DNA of 22,778 bases from Lachnoclostridium sp. UBA1241 (GTDB lineage Bacteria; Bacillota; Clostridia; Lachnospirales; Lachnospiraceae): contig DBWJ01000025.1 in NCBI GenBank assembly GCA_002308955.1, positions 1 through 22,778 on the forward strand, read 5' to 3'. The position numbers and the translations under genes are program-made. How positions within the stretch are numbered: position 1 is the stretch's first letter; the number at the start of each line of letters is the position of its first letter. Positions 1 through 9,100 of this stretch are shown here, in pieces. The notes beneath the pieces were generated by a model, which was not told where the DNA came from, did no database searches, and was given only the letters and a program-made list of their open reading frames with translations.

Positions 1-167
1 CCGACCGGGAGCACCTGCCAGTAGCGGTGCTTCATCTCTTTCAGGAAATCAACAAAGTCGTAGGCTGCCTTTCCCAAAGTGCCGATCCCGTAAGGGGAGG
101 GCAAAGAAAAGATGGGAAGAAGCACTCCCGCGCTTCTTTCCCATGTGTTTTTCTTACTCGTCTTCAT
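1..167 (-). CDS. malQ: 4-alpha-glucanotransferase (amylomaltase), N-terminal part, runs off left edge
   Basis: Only the first 55 codons are in the window. The reading frame gives MKTSKKNTWERSAGVLLPIF, then SLPSPYGIGTLGKAAYDFVD and a segment ending YWQVLPVG. This is the characteristic N-terminus of GH77 MalQ: RSAG(I/V)LLPI, LPSPYGIG, YWQVLP. The enzyme transfers alpha-1,4-glucan segments between maltodextrins and acts in cytoplasmic glycogen or maltodextrin metabolism. The ATG at 167-165 lies inside the last codons of the upstream ABC ATPase gene, whose stop is at 154, giving a 14-nt overlap in another frame. No strong Shine-Dalgarno is visible before it, so translation may be coupled to the upstream gene. 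The next possible start, a GTG at VLLPI, would cut into the conserved N-terminus. The catalytic domain lies outside the window. Confidence 0.9.
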   Translation of the reverse strand, partial: MKTSKKNTWERSAGVLLPIFSLPSPYGIGTLGKAAYDFVDFLKEMKHRYWQVLPV

Positions 168-1173
168 CTGTGGTTATCTTACTCTCCTGTGGAGCTTTCT
201 TTTTAGCGGGCTTGCGGGTTCTCGGCGTACGCGGGCGGACCGGTTTCGGCGGCTCGGCCTCTTCGTCGTGAATCTCCTCCGCTGTCTCTTCGATCTTATC
301 TTCCGTAATGATATCCTCACCGAGAATCTCATGAACCTCGGGAGATACCGGCTCGGCCTCTTCTTCTGCGGGCTCGTCTAAAACGGTCTCTTCCTCATCC
401 TCGGGCTCCGGCTCTTCTTCACGCTTCTTCGCGGGCTTATCGTCATCACGCCTCTTAGCGGGCTTTTCGTCGAAATCGTCGCCGTAGGAGCCGACCTCCT
501 CCTCGGGAAGATCCTCACCGCTTACCGGAATCATCCGGTGGCAATGGGACGCAACACGCTTGGAGTAGGTAAATACGATAATCGTGTATCCTGCGCTGTT
601 CAGAACCTCAAGGAAGTCCATATAGCGGTCCACATCGTTGGCCGTAAGACCTGCCGTCGGCTCATCCGCGAAGATGTACTTCGGCTCCGCGATCATCGCT
701 CTTCCAGCACAGATCTTCTGGCGGTCAAGGAGGGAAAACTCGGTCGGATAGAACCGTCCCTTTCCTTTGAGCCCAAGTCCGCGAAGCACTTCCCTTGCGC
801 GCTTCAGCTTCTTCTTACGGGTCATGAACAGCCGGTGGTTTAACGGCATCGTGATATTGTCGAAAATCGTCATCTCGGGAACAAGCAGCGTCTTCTTCGT
901 GATGATTCCGCACTTCTTGGCGCGAAAATTCGCCATCTGGAAGGTCCGGATGAACCCGACGGGCTTTCCGTCAATTTTATACGCGCCGGAATCCGGGCGA
1001 TTCAGGCCGGTCATAATATTCATCAGCGTGGTCTTTCCGCTTCCCCGCTTTCCGACGATGGCGACCATCTCGCCGTCGTGGATTTCCATGCTGACATTAT
1101 CAAGTATTTTTCTTCTCGGAGATCCGATTCCGAGGCCGTAGGATTTGTTGATACCAATCAGTTTCAGTCCCAT
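154..1173 (-). CDS. ABC transporter ATP-binding subunit, LolD/MacB-like, with degenerate motifs and a charged tail
   Basis: The protein has 339 residues from the ATG at 1173, which has an AGGAGG site 6 nt upstream; an in-frame GTG/ATG start 14 codons earlier is poorer. Residues 1-218 are an ABC nucleotide-binding domain: Walker A GKRGSGKTT (41-49) and Walker B YIFADEPT (166-173) with catalytic Glu171. Aligned by eye to LolD, the Q-loop Gln is Lys93, the signature LSGGE is FSLLD (146-150), and the H-loop His is Tyr203. These are unusual losses, see findings. Residues about 220-339 form a low-complexity tail, first rich in Glu/Asp, then Pro/Arg/Lys. The gene lies 1 nt after the permease gene stop and is probably its partner. 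ATP may be bound; normal transport turnover is doubtful. Substrate unknown. Confidence 0.85.
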   Translation of the reverse strand: MGLKLIGINKSYGLGIGSPRRKILDNVSMEIHDGEMVAIVGKRGSGKTTLMNIMTGLNRPDSGAYKIDGKPVGFIRTFQMANFRAKKCGIITKKTLLVPEMTIFDNITMPLNHRLFMTRKKKLKRAREVLRGLGLKGKGRFYPTEFSLLDRQKICAGRAMIAEPKYIFADEPTAGLTANDVDRYMDFLEVLNSAGYTIIVFTYSKRVASHCHRMIPVSGEDLPEEEVGSYGDDFDEKPAKRRDDDKPAKKREEEPEPEDEEETVLDEPAEEEAEPVSPEVHEILGEDIITEDKIEETAEEIHDEEAEPPKPVRPRTPRTRKPAKKKAPQESKITTDEDE

Positions 1174-1174
1174 A

Positions 1175-3043
1175 TCACACCTCCTGCGTCCGGCGGAACA
1201 TCCGTCCGAAATCACGAATCAGGATCCAGATCATAATCGCCGCAGTCGGATATCCGACAAGACGGATCACGCGGCCCACGAGCGGCTTGGTCTCACAAAG
1301 GTGCAGCTGCAGAAGTTTACTGATGACAAATGCGAACCCGATGGATCCGAGGATCGCAAGCACAACCATCAGAACACCTTCCACAAGGTACAGAACCATC
1401 ATCTCGGTCCGGTTCGTTCCGGTCAGGTACAGCGCGGAGTAGAACTCCTTGCCGCGCCAGAACTTAAAGAACAGATACAGGGCAAACATCAGCATGCAGA
1501 TCGGGAAACCCTTCTTCGTAAACTTCAGAATGTTCTCTGCAAGCTTCGGCGCGTTCTCGCGGTACAGAATGCTGTTCTTCTGGTCGGCACCGCTCACACG
1601 GTAGGAAGACAGCGGATCCTTCTTCGGATTATCCCTGCGGAAATCCTTCCAGGAACGTTCAATGACTTCCTCTAACTCAATCTCCGCCTCATCGGCCGTA
1701 AGCGTCGTGGTAAAGTAACCGCAGTTCATAAGGAACTGGTAGTGGAACAGCTTGGCCCGCTCTTCAACCTTGAAGGTTCTCTCCTTCGGTCCTACGGGCT
1801 CATCCGAGAAATCATCCTCTCCGTCCGGATTATCCTCTCCGTCCGGATTGGTTGTCTGCTCGGTTTCTTCTTTCTTTTCTTCGGGCTGGAGGAAGATAAT
1901 ATAATCATCCAGCGCAATATCCATCCCGTAAACATTCCAGGTCGTTCCGGCCTCCAGAATGTTATAAGGCTGCAGCTTCACAAGGCTCTTGCCGTTGTAC
2001 ATGTCGAACATCTCGCCGGTAATGAAGTTTCCGGAGATGCCGTAATTCGCTCCGAGGGCCACACGGGTGTGACCTTCCTTCTCGGCTACATTCGCAAGCG
2101 TCTTCAGCCATGCCGGACAGTTCTCATCCTCAAGTGCGGAACGCTCAATATAGAGTGCCTTTACTTCGGAATACTGAATACCGGTCTTGGAATCGTTCTT
2201 CTTGTTCGGCGGGTTGTTACGGTATGCGCCCGCAAGCGAATCGTCAATCATCTTCGCGGGGATGTAAACGCCGTCGGTATAGGAAATCGGCACATCCTCC
2301 TTGATCTCATAAACATTCTGCAGGGAAATGAACGGACACAAAATGTAGCTGTCGAGGTCCACTGTTTCTCCGTTGATGACTGCTCTTGCGCCCTTCGGAA
2401 GGAATCCGACCACCTGCATCTGCAGAGCTCCGATCGTATTCTTCGTCTTCAGCGTATTGCCGACGCGGTAGCCGTCCTCTTCGTTCTTATAATCGGCTCC
2501 GAGAACGACATAAACCTTCTCAAGATAGTCATTCGGCATCTTGAAAATCTGTCTGGCCTCCTTACCGAGCTTGAATTTCTCGACAAGGCTTTCCTCCATC
2601 CAGATAACGTTAACGGTAGTATACTTCGCGCCGTTCGAATCCACGTCCTTATTGTCATGGAACTCGTCGGTCAGATATCCCTTAACTGCGGAATCCGGAC
2701 CGAGGAAGGACGCAACCTGCACGTATTCCGTACAGATCTGCTCATAACTCTCAATCCAGGTTTCCCTGCGCAGATTCTCGATGAAGGAAATCTCAGCCTT
2801 CAGGTCGCTGTCCGTAACCTGCGGACTCTTCTGTGTAACCTGTCCGCTGATGCGGTACTGGCTCGGCGTCGTCGCGACCTGTTCCGGAGCGTAACGGCTC
2901 GGAAAAGCCTTCGACAGTTCCTTCGTCAAGGTATCCTGAAACAGCCACGATGCTCCGCAAACAATAAAGCAGATCAACACCAGGAAAAAGATGTGGCGCT
3001 TCAAGCTGAGGGAATATCTCAATTCTTTCAGAAATCTCCCCAT
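1175..3043 (-). CDS. ABC transporter permease-like membrane protein, FtsX/MacB-like layout
   Basis: The protein has 622 residues. The ATG at 3043 has a GGGAGG site 7 nt upstream. Topology read from the sequence: one membrane helix near residues 17-35, a large presumably extracellular domain of about 440 residues, then three helices in the last 125 residues (around FPICMLMFALYLFFKF, MVLYLVEGVLMVVLAILGSI and LVGYPTAAIMIWILI). This 1+3 layout matches FtsX/MacB-type permeases, which in related families move lipoproteins, peptides or drugs or control cell-wall hydrolases. The outer domain contains an acidic linker with a direct repeat of NPDGED (DNA about 1817-1852). Its TGA stop lies 1 nt before the ATPase start, indicating one transcript and coupled translation. 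Sequence family below this level and substrate are not recognised. Confidence 0.8.
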   Translation of the reverse strand: MGRFLKELRYSLSLKRHIFFLVLICFIVCGASWLFQDTLTKELSKAFPSRYAPEQVATTPSQYRISGQVTQKSPQVTDSDLKAEISFIENLRRETWIESYEQICTEYVQVASFLGPDSAVKGYLTDEFHDNKDVDSNGAKYTTVNVIWMEESLVEKFKLGKEARQIFKMPNDYLEKVYVVLGADYKNEEDGYRVGNTLKTKNTIGALQMQVVGFLPKGARAVINGETVDLDSYILCPFISLQNVYEIKEDVPISYTDGVYIPAKMIDDSLAGAYRNNPPNKKNDSKTGIQYSEVKALYIERSALEDENCPAWLKTLANVAEKEGHTRVALGANYGISGNFITGEMFDMYNGKSLVKLQPYNILEAGTTWNVYGMDIALDDYIIFLQPEEKKEETEQTTNPDGEDNPDGEDDFSDEPVGPKERTFKVEERAKLFHYQFLMNCGYFTTTLTADEAEIELEEVIERSWKDFRRDNPKKDPLSSYRVSGADQKNSILYRENAPKLAENILKFTKKGFPICMLMFALYLFFKFWRGKEFYSALYLTGTNRTEMMVLYLVEGVLMVVLAILGSIGFAFVISKLLQLHLCETKPLVGRVIRLVGYPTAAIMIWILIRDFGRMFRRTQEV

Positions 3044-3091
3044 ACAAACCTCCCGATTCTACTATACCCCCAAACAGAGTAATCTATTCTG

Positions 3092-3120
3092 ATAATACTC
3101 CAAACATTGGGAAAAAACAA
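3092..3120 (-). promoter_or_regulatory. Putative sigma-A promoter of the permease/ATPase/malQ transcript
   Basis: On the minus strand TTGTTT (3120-3115) is followed by exactly 17 nt and then TATTAT (3097-3092), about 50 nt before the permease ATG. It sits in the 124-nt gap after the metG stop. No clear GC-rich terminator for metG was seen in that gap; only a weak AT-rich hairpin, AAATGT/ACATTT near 3133-3147, is present. Confidence 0.6.
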
Positions 3121-3167
3121 CAAAGGCGCGGAAAATGTAACACATTTGTAAAGAATCTTCGGTAAAA

Positions 3168-5210
3168 TCAGCAGATTTCGGCGCCGGAAGGCATAAATCC
3201 TTCGGGTGTCATAAGCGCAAGCTCGCCGTTTTCGTCCTCAGCACACAGAAGCATGCCTTCGGAGGTCAGCCCGGCAAGGGTTGCGGGCTTCAGATTCGTC
3301 AGCACCATGACGTGCTTTCCGACCATCTGCTCGGGGCTGTAATTCTTCTTGATTCCGGATACGATCTGCAGCGTCTTGCTGCCGACACGAACCTGAGAAC
3401 AGAGAAGCTTCTTCGACTTCGGAACCTCTTCACATTTTTCGATAACGCCGACACGGAACTGCAGCTTCGCAAAGTCGTCGTAGGTGATCTCCGCCTTCGG
3501 GTCGATATCGATAAAACGGCTCTCGTCATTCTCAGCGGAAGCGGCTTCGGGTTTAGAGGCCTCCGGTGCGGGAAGTTCCTTTCCGAGATTTTTCGCGATG
3601 CGCGCCTGCTCGGCTTCATACTCGGCCTTCTGCGCTTCCTGAATCGCCTTTACCTTCGGCTCGATTTCCTTCCAGTCAAGACGCGCGAACAGGATCTCCG
3701 GCTTGTCGGTAACCTTCGTTCCGTTCGGATAAAGACCGAATGTGCCAAGGTCCTCAATCGGACGGAGCGTCGTATTGAGCTGTTTAAGAATCTTATCCGC
3801 CGTACGCGGCAGGAAGGAGGAAAGAAGGCTTGCTCCGATGGTAATCGCTTCGGTCAGGTTGTAAAGCACCTCGCTGAGGCGGTCCTTCTTCGATTCGTCC
3901 TTGGCAAGCGCCCACGGCATCGTCTCATCAATATACTTGTTGCAGCGTTTGAAAACGGCGAAGATTTCGCTGATGGCATCCGCCACGCGGAATACGTCCA
4001 TCTTCTCGGTCACACGCGCCAAAGCACCGGTTGCCACAGCCTTCAGGTCCGCATCCTCCGGACCGGTCACGCCGGTACTCGAAACAACGCCGTCGAAATA
4101 CTTATTGCTCATGGATACCGTACGGTTCACAAGGTTACCGAGCGTATTCGCGAGGTCGGCGTTCGTCCGCTCCACCACGAGCTCCCAGGTGATGATTCCG
4201 TCGTTATCAAAAGGCATCTCATGAAGAACGAAATAACGGGTCGCGTCCACGCCGAACAGATCCACAAGGTCCTTCGCGTAGATTACGTTGCCGCGGCTCT
4301 TGCTCATCTTCTCACCGCCCTGAAGAAGCCAGGGATGGCCGAAGATCTGCTTCGGAAGCGGAACGCCTAAGGACATCAGGAAGATCGGCCAGTAAATGGT
4401 ATGGAAACGGATGATATCCTTTCCGATCAGGTGAAGATCCGCCGGCCAGAATTTCTTATACTGCTCGGTCGAATTGCCGTCCGCGTCATACCCGATTCCG
4501 GTGATATAGTTTGAAAGCGCGTCAAGCCAAACATACACGACATGACGGTCGTCGAAATCCACGGGAATTCCCCATTTGAAGGAGGTTCTCGATACGCAGA
4601 GATCCTGTAAACCGGGAAGCAGGAAGTTGTTCATCATCTCGTTCTTACGGCTTACGGGCTGAATAAACTCCGGATGCTTGTTGATATGGTCGATCAGACG
4701 GTCCGCGTATTTACTCATCTTAAAGAAATACGCCTCTTCCTTCGCGGGATGCACGTCGCGGCCGCAATCCGGGCATTTGCCGTTTACAAGCTGCGACTCG
4801 GTCCAGAACGACTCACAGGGCGTACAGTACATTCCTTCATAGCTGCCCTTATAGATATCGCCGTTCTCATACATTTTCTTAAAGATCTTCTGCACCTGCT
4901 TCTCATGGTCCGCATCGGTCGTGCGGATAAACTTATCGTAGCTTGTATCCATGAAATCCCAGATGTTCTTGATATCGCCGGCCACCTTGTCGACATACTC
5001 CTTCGGAGTCGTGGCGGCTTCGAGCGCCTTCTCTTCAATCTTCTGTCCGTGCTCATCGGTTCCGGTCTGGAAGAACACGTCATAGCCCTGATACCGCTTG
5101 AACCGGGCAATGCTGTCCGCAAGAACCGCTTCATAGGTGTTGCCGATGTGCGGCGTTCCCGAGGCGTACATAATCGCCGTCGTGATGTAATAAGGTTTCT
5201 TTTCTGCCAT
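3168..5210 (-). CDS. metG: Methionyl-tRNA synthetase with C-terminal tRNA-binding domain
   Basis: The protein has 680 residues. It charges tRNA-Met with methionine in the cytoplasm using ATP. Class I motifs are present: HIGN at 21-24 and KMSKS at 301-305. A zinc knuckle is formed by Cys129, Cys132, Cys146 and Cys149. After the anticodon-binding helical domain comes an Ala/Glu/Pro-rich linker (about 530-570), then a Trbp111/EMAP-like tRNA-binding domain (about 580-680, containing FRVGVIEKCEEVPKSKKL). Length and domain order match the Bacillus/Clostridia single-chain dimer type. The ATG at 5210 follows a GGGAGGT site. Expression is very likely controlled by the Met T-box leader directly upstream. 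The gene appears to be transcribed alone. Confidence 0.97.
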   Translation of the reverse strand: MAEKKPYYITTAIMYASGTPHIGNTYEAVLADSIARFKRYQGYDVFFQTGTDEHGQKIEEKALEAATTPKEYVDKVAGDIKNIWDFMDTSYDKFIRTTDADHEKQVQKIFKKMYENGDIYKGSYEGMYCTPCESFWTESQLVNGKCPDCGRDVHPAKEEAYFFKMSKYADRLIDHINKHPEFIQPVSRKNEMMNNFLLPGLQDLCVSRTSFKWGIPVDFDDRHVVYVWLDALSNYITGIGYDADGNSTEQYKKFWPADLHLIGKDIIRFHTIYWPIFLMSLGVPLPKQIFGHPWLLQGGEKMSKSRGNVIYAKDLVDLFGVDATRYFVLHEMPFDNDGIITWELVVERTNADLANTLGNLVNRTVSMSNKYFDGVVSSTGVTGPEDADLKAVATGALARVTEKMDVFRVADAISEIFAVFKRCNKYIDETMPWALAKDESKKDRLSEVLYNLTEAITIGASLLSSFLPRTADKILKQLNTTLRPIEDLGTFGLYPNGTKVTDKPEILFARLDWKEIEPKVKAIQEAQKAEYEAEQARIAKNLGKELPAPEASKPEAASAENDESRFIDIDPKAEITYDDFAKLQFRVGVIEKCEEVPKSKKLLCSQVRVGSKTLQIVSGIKKNYSPEQMVGKHVMVLTNLKPATLAGLTSEGMLLCAEDENGELALMTPEGFMPSGAEIC

Positions 5211-5230
5211 ATTTTACCTCCCTCTGTTAC

Positions 5231-5267
5231 GAAACAAAAAGGCTCCCGTCCTATAAAGACGAGAGCC
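5231..5267 (-). terminator. T-box leader terminator hairpin upstream of metG
   Basis: On the minus strand GGCTCTCGTC (5267-5258) pairs with GACGGGAGCC (5250-5241) around a 7-nt loop, followed by TTTTTGTTTC. This is the intrinsic terminator that the T-box antiterminator competes with, about 20 nt before the metG start. Confidence 0.88.
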
Positions 5268-5496
5268 TAAGCTTCGTGGTACCACTTTACTTCGCACACA
5301 AAGGTGCCTTTTCGGCTGCGCTTTGACAGCCACACACGTTAACGGGTGTACCCGGCAGGACCTAACAAAAGTGCTCGCCCCTGCAACTCCGAGACCATGT
5401 TCCCCAGGAAATTGCCGCTCCGTTCTCAGCCACCGGATTCTCTGTATCGGATTTCGAAAGGTACTCTTCTCTTCTTCGTCGATGTCAATTATGATG
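5238..5496 (-). promoter_or_regulatory. T-box riboswitch (methionine type) controlling metG
   Basis: The leader between the promoter and metG is about 255 nt. The T-box sequence is on the minus strand at about 5290-5275, AAAGTGGTACCACG; its UGGU bulge would pair with ACCA of tRNA-Met, whose discriminator base is A. A likely specifier AUG lies at 5398-5396 in the context GAACATGG, which fits the usual GAAC-specifier pattern. The leader ends in a terminator hairpin. Uncharged tRNA-Met is expected to stabilise the antiterminator and permit metG transcription when methionine is low. Stem I boundaries were judged by eye. Confidence 0.9.
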
Positions 5497-5501
5497 CTGT
5501 A

Positions 5502-5530
5502 AATATACTACCCTTTCCGCGTTCTGTCAA
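5502..5530 (-). promoter_or_regulatory. Sigma-A promoter of the T-box/metG transcript
   Basis: On the minus strand a perfect TTGACA (5530-5525), a 17-nt spacer and TATATT (5507-5502) are present. Transcription should start near 5495, just where the T-box leader begins. It lies immediately after the stop of the small upstream gene. Confidence 0.85.
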
Positions 5531-5555
5531 GCATCGTATCTTCTGCAGAAGCCGG

Positions 5556-6020
5556 CTAGTGATAACCGAGCGGCCAAACTTGTCGCTCCAGCTTATATAC
5601 AATAATTACTCGCTCACCGAAAACAGCTGCATTAATCAACTCCGTCTTCTTGTCCCTTCGGGGGAAAAACCATTTGAAACGTTCACGAAAGAATACAAAC
5701 GAAACATACTGTTCTTCCTCTTCTGAAAAGGCTCCCGGATACGGCATATGATCCGGATAACGATATTCCATCAGATTCGTATCATCATCCCACCCGTCAT
5801 TTATTAAAGAAACTCTGAGTTTTTCAAAGGATTCTTTCGACATTTCGATTCTTTCGACAAAGATTTCTTTTTTATCACAAAGAACCTTCACGTCACCATA
5901 TGAGGCAAATCTAGTCTTCTGCCGAGAATAATAAACCTTCGGAGCTATGACATAGAATCCCGTAAGCCCAAGAAATAATACCATTGCAACAATCATCACT
6001 GTTGTTCTTCTTTTTCCCAC
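5556..6020 (-). CDS. Small membrane-anchored protein of unknown function
   Basis: The protein has 154 residues. The start is a GTG (6020-6018) preceded by GGGAGGAA at 8 nt. The N-terminus is short and basic (MGKRR), then one hydrophobic helix (about 8-28), giving a membrane anchor or uncleaved signal. The rest is charged and soluble, presumably outside the cell, with a Phe/Arg/Trp-rich stretch near 110-122. No family was recognised. The gene begins only about 44 nt after the terminator of the giant surface-protein operon, and no convincing promoter was found between. Its stop lies next to the metG promoter, and only a short palindrome without a T-run (5540-5551) follows it. Confidence 0.7.
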   Translation of the reverse strand: MGKRRTTVMIVAMVLFLGLTGFYVIAPKVYYSRQKTRFASYGDVKVLCDKKEIFVERIEMSKESFEKLRVSLINDGWDDDTNLMEYRYPDHMPYPGAFSEEEEQYVSFVFFRERFKWFFPRRDKKTELINAAVFGERVIIVYKLERQVWPLGYH

Positions 6021-6063
6021 TAATAATTCCTCCCATCATAACCATTAATGCTCTTCTTCTCAT

Positions 6064-6101
6064 AAAAAAACCTCCCTGTATCTTTTGGATACAAGGAGGT
6101 T
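6064..6101 (-). terminator. Intrinsic terminator of the surface-protein operon
   Basis: On the minus strand AACCTCCTTGTATC (6101-6088) pairs with GATACAGGGAGGTT (6082-6069), with one mismatch and a 5-nt loop, followed by a run of T. It lies about 80 nt after the stop of the giant gene. There is no T-run on the plus strand, so it acts in the minus direction. Confidence 0.88.
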
Positions 6102-6178
6102 ATACCTCATCTTTACTGTTTCTTATTCTCTTCTCCCCGCATCCCCATCTGTACTATAGCAAATTGTTGAAAGAAAAG

Positions 6179-9100
6179 TCAAGAAACTCTTCTGCGCTTC
6201 TTCGTGAGCAGGAGTACTGCACCTGCGCCCACACCGAGCAGAATTACGATAAATGTGACTGCCGCCCACGGCGTATTCAGGAAACGCACGAACATGTTCG
6301 TGGAAACGAGGAAGTCTTTTACATAAACCTCGCTCACATTTCCCGCCGCATCCGTTGCGACGATCCGAATCGTCTGCTTCGTGTCGCTCTGCGGAATATC
6401 GAAGGAATACTGGTAATTGTTCCGCGCGTAGGAGATTTCCTGATCGTTCAGGTAAATCTTCACGTCATCAAGAAGGTAGTTATCACGAACCTCGATCACT
6501 GCGTGATGCGTGTCTTCCTTATAAGATTCCTCATCCACCGGGGAAACCACAACGATGTTCGGCGCAATGCGGTCCACGCAGAAGGAAATCGTTCCGTTCT
6601 TTCCGTTTTCGTCGTTCTCGTTGACATTTCCCGCCTTATCGGTCGAGATGATACGGATGGTGTATTCGCCGTCTTCCATGAAAGCGGTATTCTTAATCGT
6701 GTACCGGTATTCCTTCCAATCGGCGTCCTCGGACTTCACTTCCTCCATCACGTAGTCTACGCCCTGCTCAAGCTTCTTCGGAGAGCTGTTTCGGATAACG
6801 AAGATCTCCACATCCGCCGAATTAATCTCGTCGACATTGATTTCAAGAACGGACAGGTCGGTAGGATTGTTGGTGTTGACCCGGTTCATCCGCTCGGCGC
6901 CGTCCATAATGTAGGTGGAACCGAAACGGTTTACGGAGAATCTTCTCATAATCTCCTTCGTCCGGTTACCTGCATGGTCGACAGCGGAAATGCTGATGGT
7001 GTAGATGTCGTCATTTTCCTTCATCGGGTCGAAGTTCTTAAAAACAACCCGATAGCCTTTCACTTCGCCGTCTTCCACAATGTCTTCCAGTGTATACGGC
7101 TTGCTGATGATCTCACCGCTCTGCCTCATAAGAAGTATGGAAACGCCGTCCGGCAGGTAGTTCGCATCCGTATACGTAATCACTGGTGCAACCTCGCCGC
7201 GGTTCGCAGCAAGCAGTCCCGAAAGGTCAAGCTCCGGAGCTGTGGTATCGATGATGAAGTTCTCCTCATCATAAGGAACTGAAACGTTACCTGCCTTATC
7301 GGTTACCGAAATGCCGAAGGAGTAGTCTCCGTCCTCATCGTAGTAAATGACAAGCGTATGCTCGTCGCCGTTCGCCGTCCACGATCCGGTTCTCGGAGCA
7401 TTTCCGGTAAATGTGACACGTGACACGTCGAAGTTCTTCTCCGTTACGGTAACCGTCGCCGTACGGAAGTTATCAAAGTAGATATCCTGAACCGGTTTCT
7501 TATTATCGTAGGTGACCAGCACAAGAGGCTTGGACTGGTCGATTACGAATGCCGGAACCGCCTCGATCGCGGCCCGGTTGCCGGCACGGTCCGCATACGC
7601 GAGTCCGACCGTATAGCTTCCGTCATAGGTAAATGTAACGGTTGCCGTATAGGTAGACTTGTTCGGATCCTGAACGTCCCTTTCCTCTGTCCACTGCGAA
7701 GCAGTCGGAACAGAACCGTATGCGTTATGAATATTGAATGCAAACTCACCGGGAACGAAATTCCGTTCCGTTACGGTAATCGTCAGCGTTCTTTCATCAT
7801 TGAAGATGTTCGGGTTGTCGCGGTCGCCCGTGTTGTTGTCGAACGAATACTCAACCGTCGGAGCCACCTTATCAATACCGAATACAATCTGCCGCTCGGT
7901 CTGATTGCCCGCCCAGTCGGTCATCCGGACACGAACCGTAATATCATTGCTGTCGTGCGTCACGGTAATCGTCTTACTAAGACCGGTAACCAGATTGCCG
8001 TCTCGGCCGGTTATTGCCCATCCGTCTGCGGAAATCGTTCCGTCAATACCGATCGTGACACTTCCGGTCTGATTCTTCGCCTGATCATAAGGAGCGGAAA
8101 CGGACCACTCCACAGTCTTAATACCGGCGATCTCATCCGCGATATTAATCTTAATGTCAACATTGCCCGAGTAAAGATCCACACCGTTCGGTTGCTTAAG
8201 CTCGGTTTCGTTTCGCTCAAGCGAAACGCTCGCCGCTGCGTCGTGATTTGCCTTGCTTTCCGCCACAAATCCCCTCGAACCGGCATAACCGCTCTCGTTG
8301 TTTACGCCGTCGGTCGCCTTCGCGTAAATCTTTCCGCGGAACGGAGCCTTAACGGTGATTGTAACATTACCGGAAGCATCCGGCGTAACCGTCTGCTCGG
8401 CCGTCTTCACGCCGTTAAAGTCTTCCATATAATAGGTGACGGTCTTCAAACCGTAACCGGCTGCCGCATCTCTTGCGCTGATAACAACGGTAGCGTCTTT
8501 ATCGAAGAAATATACATATCCGGAGTCCGAAGCCGTCAGCGGGGAAACCGTCTCGCCGTCACGGAGAAATGCGAAGCTCGTAATCGAAGGCGCCGCCTTA
8601 TCCACGAAAACGGTACCGGAGTAGATTTCGTTCTTATTTCCGATGTAATCCGTCGCTTCCACCGTGATGGTGTAGGAACCGTCCGCATTGGCCGCTCCCT
8701 GTGAGGAAACAACGGCAAATGTTACATCCTTCACGGAACCTGCCTCGGTCGGCGCAAGCATATCGGAGATAGCCTTGCCGTTTGCATCGGTGGATATTAC
8801 GTTTCCGTTCACCTTAACGGTTGCGGAAGCAATTCCCGCATTCGCGTCGGTAAGACGGATCGTCCATGTCACGTCGGAGGAATACCAGGTATTGCCGTCC
8901 TTCGCCATCGCGTTGGCTCCTGCCGCGGAAACGGATACAACCGGCTTCACGGTGTCAATCTCTATCTTCTTTTCATAAGCCTTTACTTCACTTGTATGAC
9001 CGTAAACATCAACCGCGGTTGCCTTCAGCGAGTAAGCGCCGTAGAATTCCGCGGTCACTTCCTCGGGAAGGATAAACTCGGCAACGCCGTTTGAGAGCTT

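Noticed and set aside
1742..3082. Long plus-strand open frame (446 codons) opposite the permease gene
   Set aside because: No ribosome site, Arg/Leu/Val-rich composition typical of an antisense frame, and the minus-strand gene is clearly real. The same holds for 3312-4370, 5984-7282 and 7727-8704.
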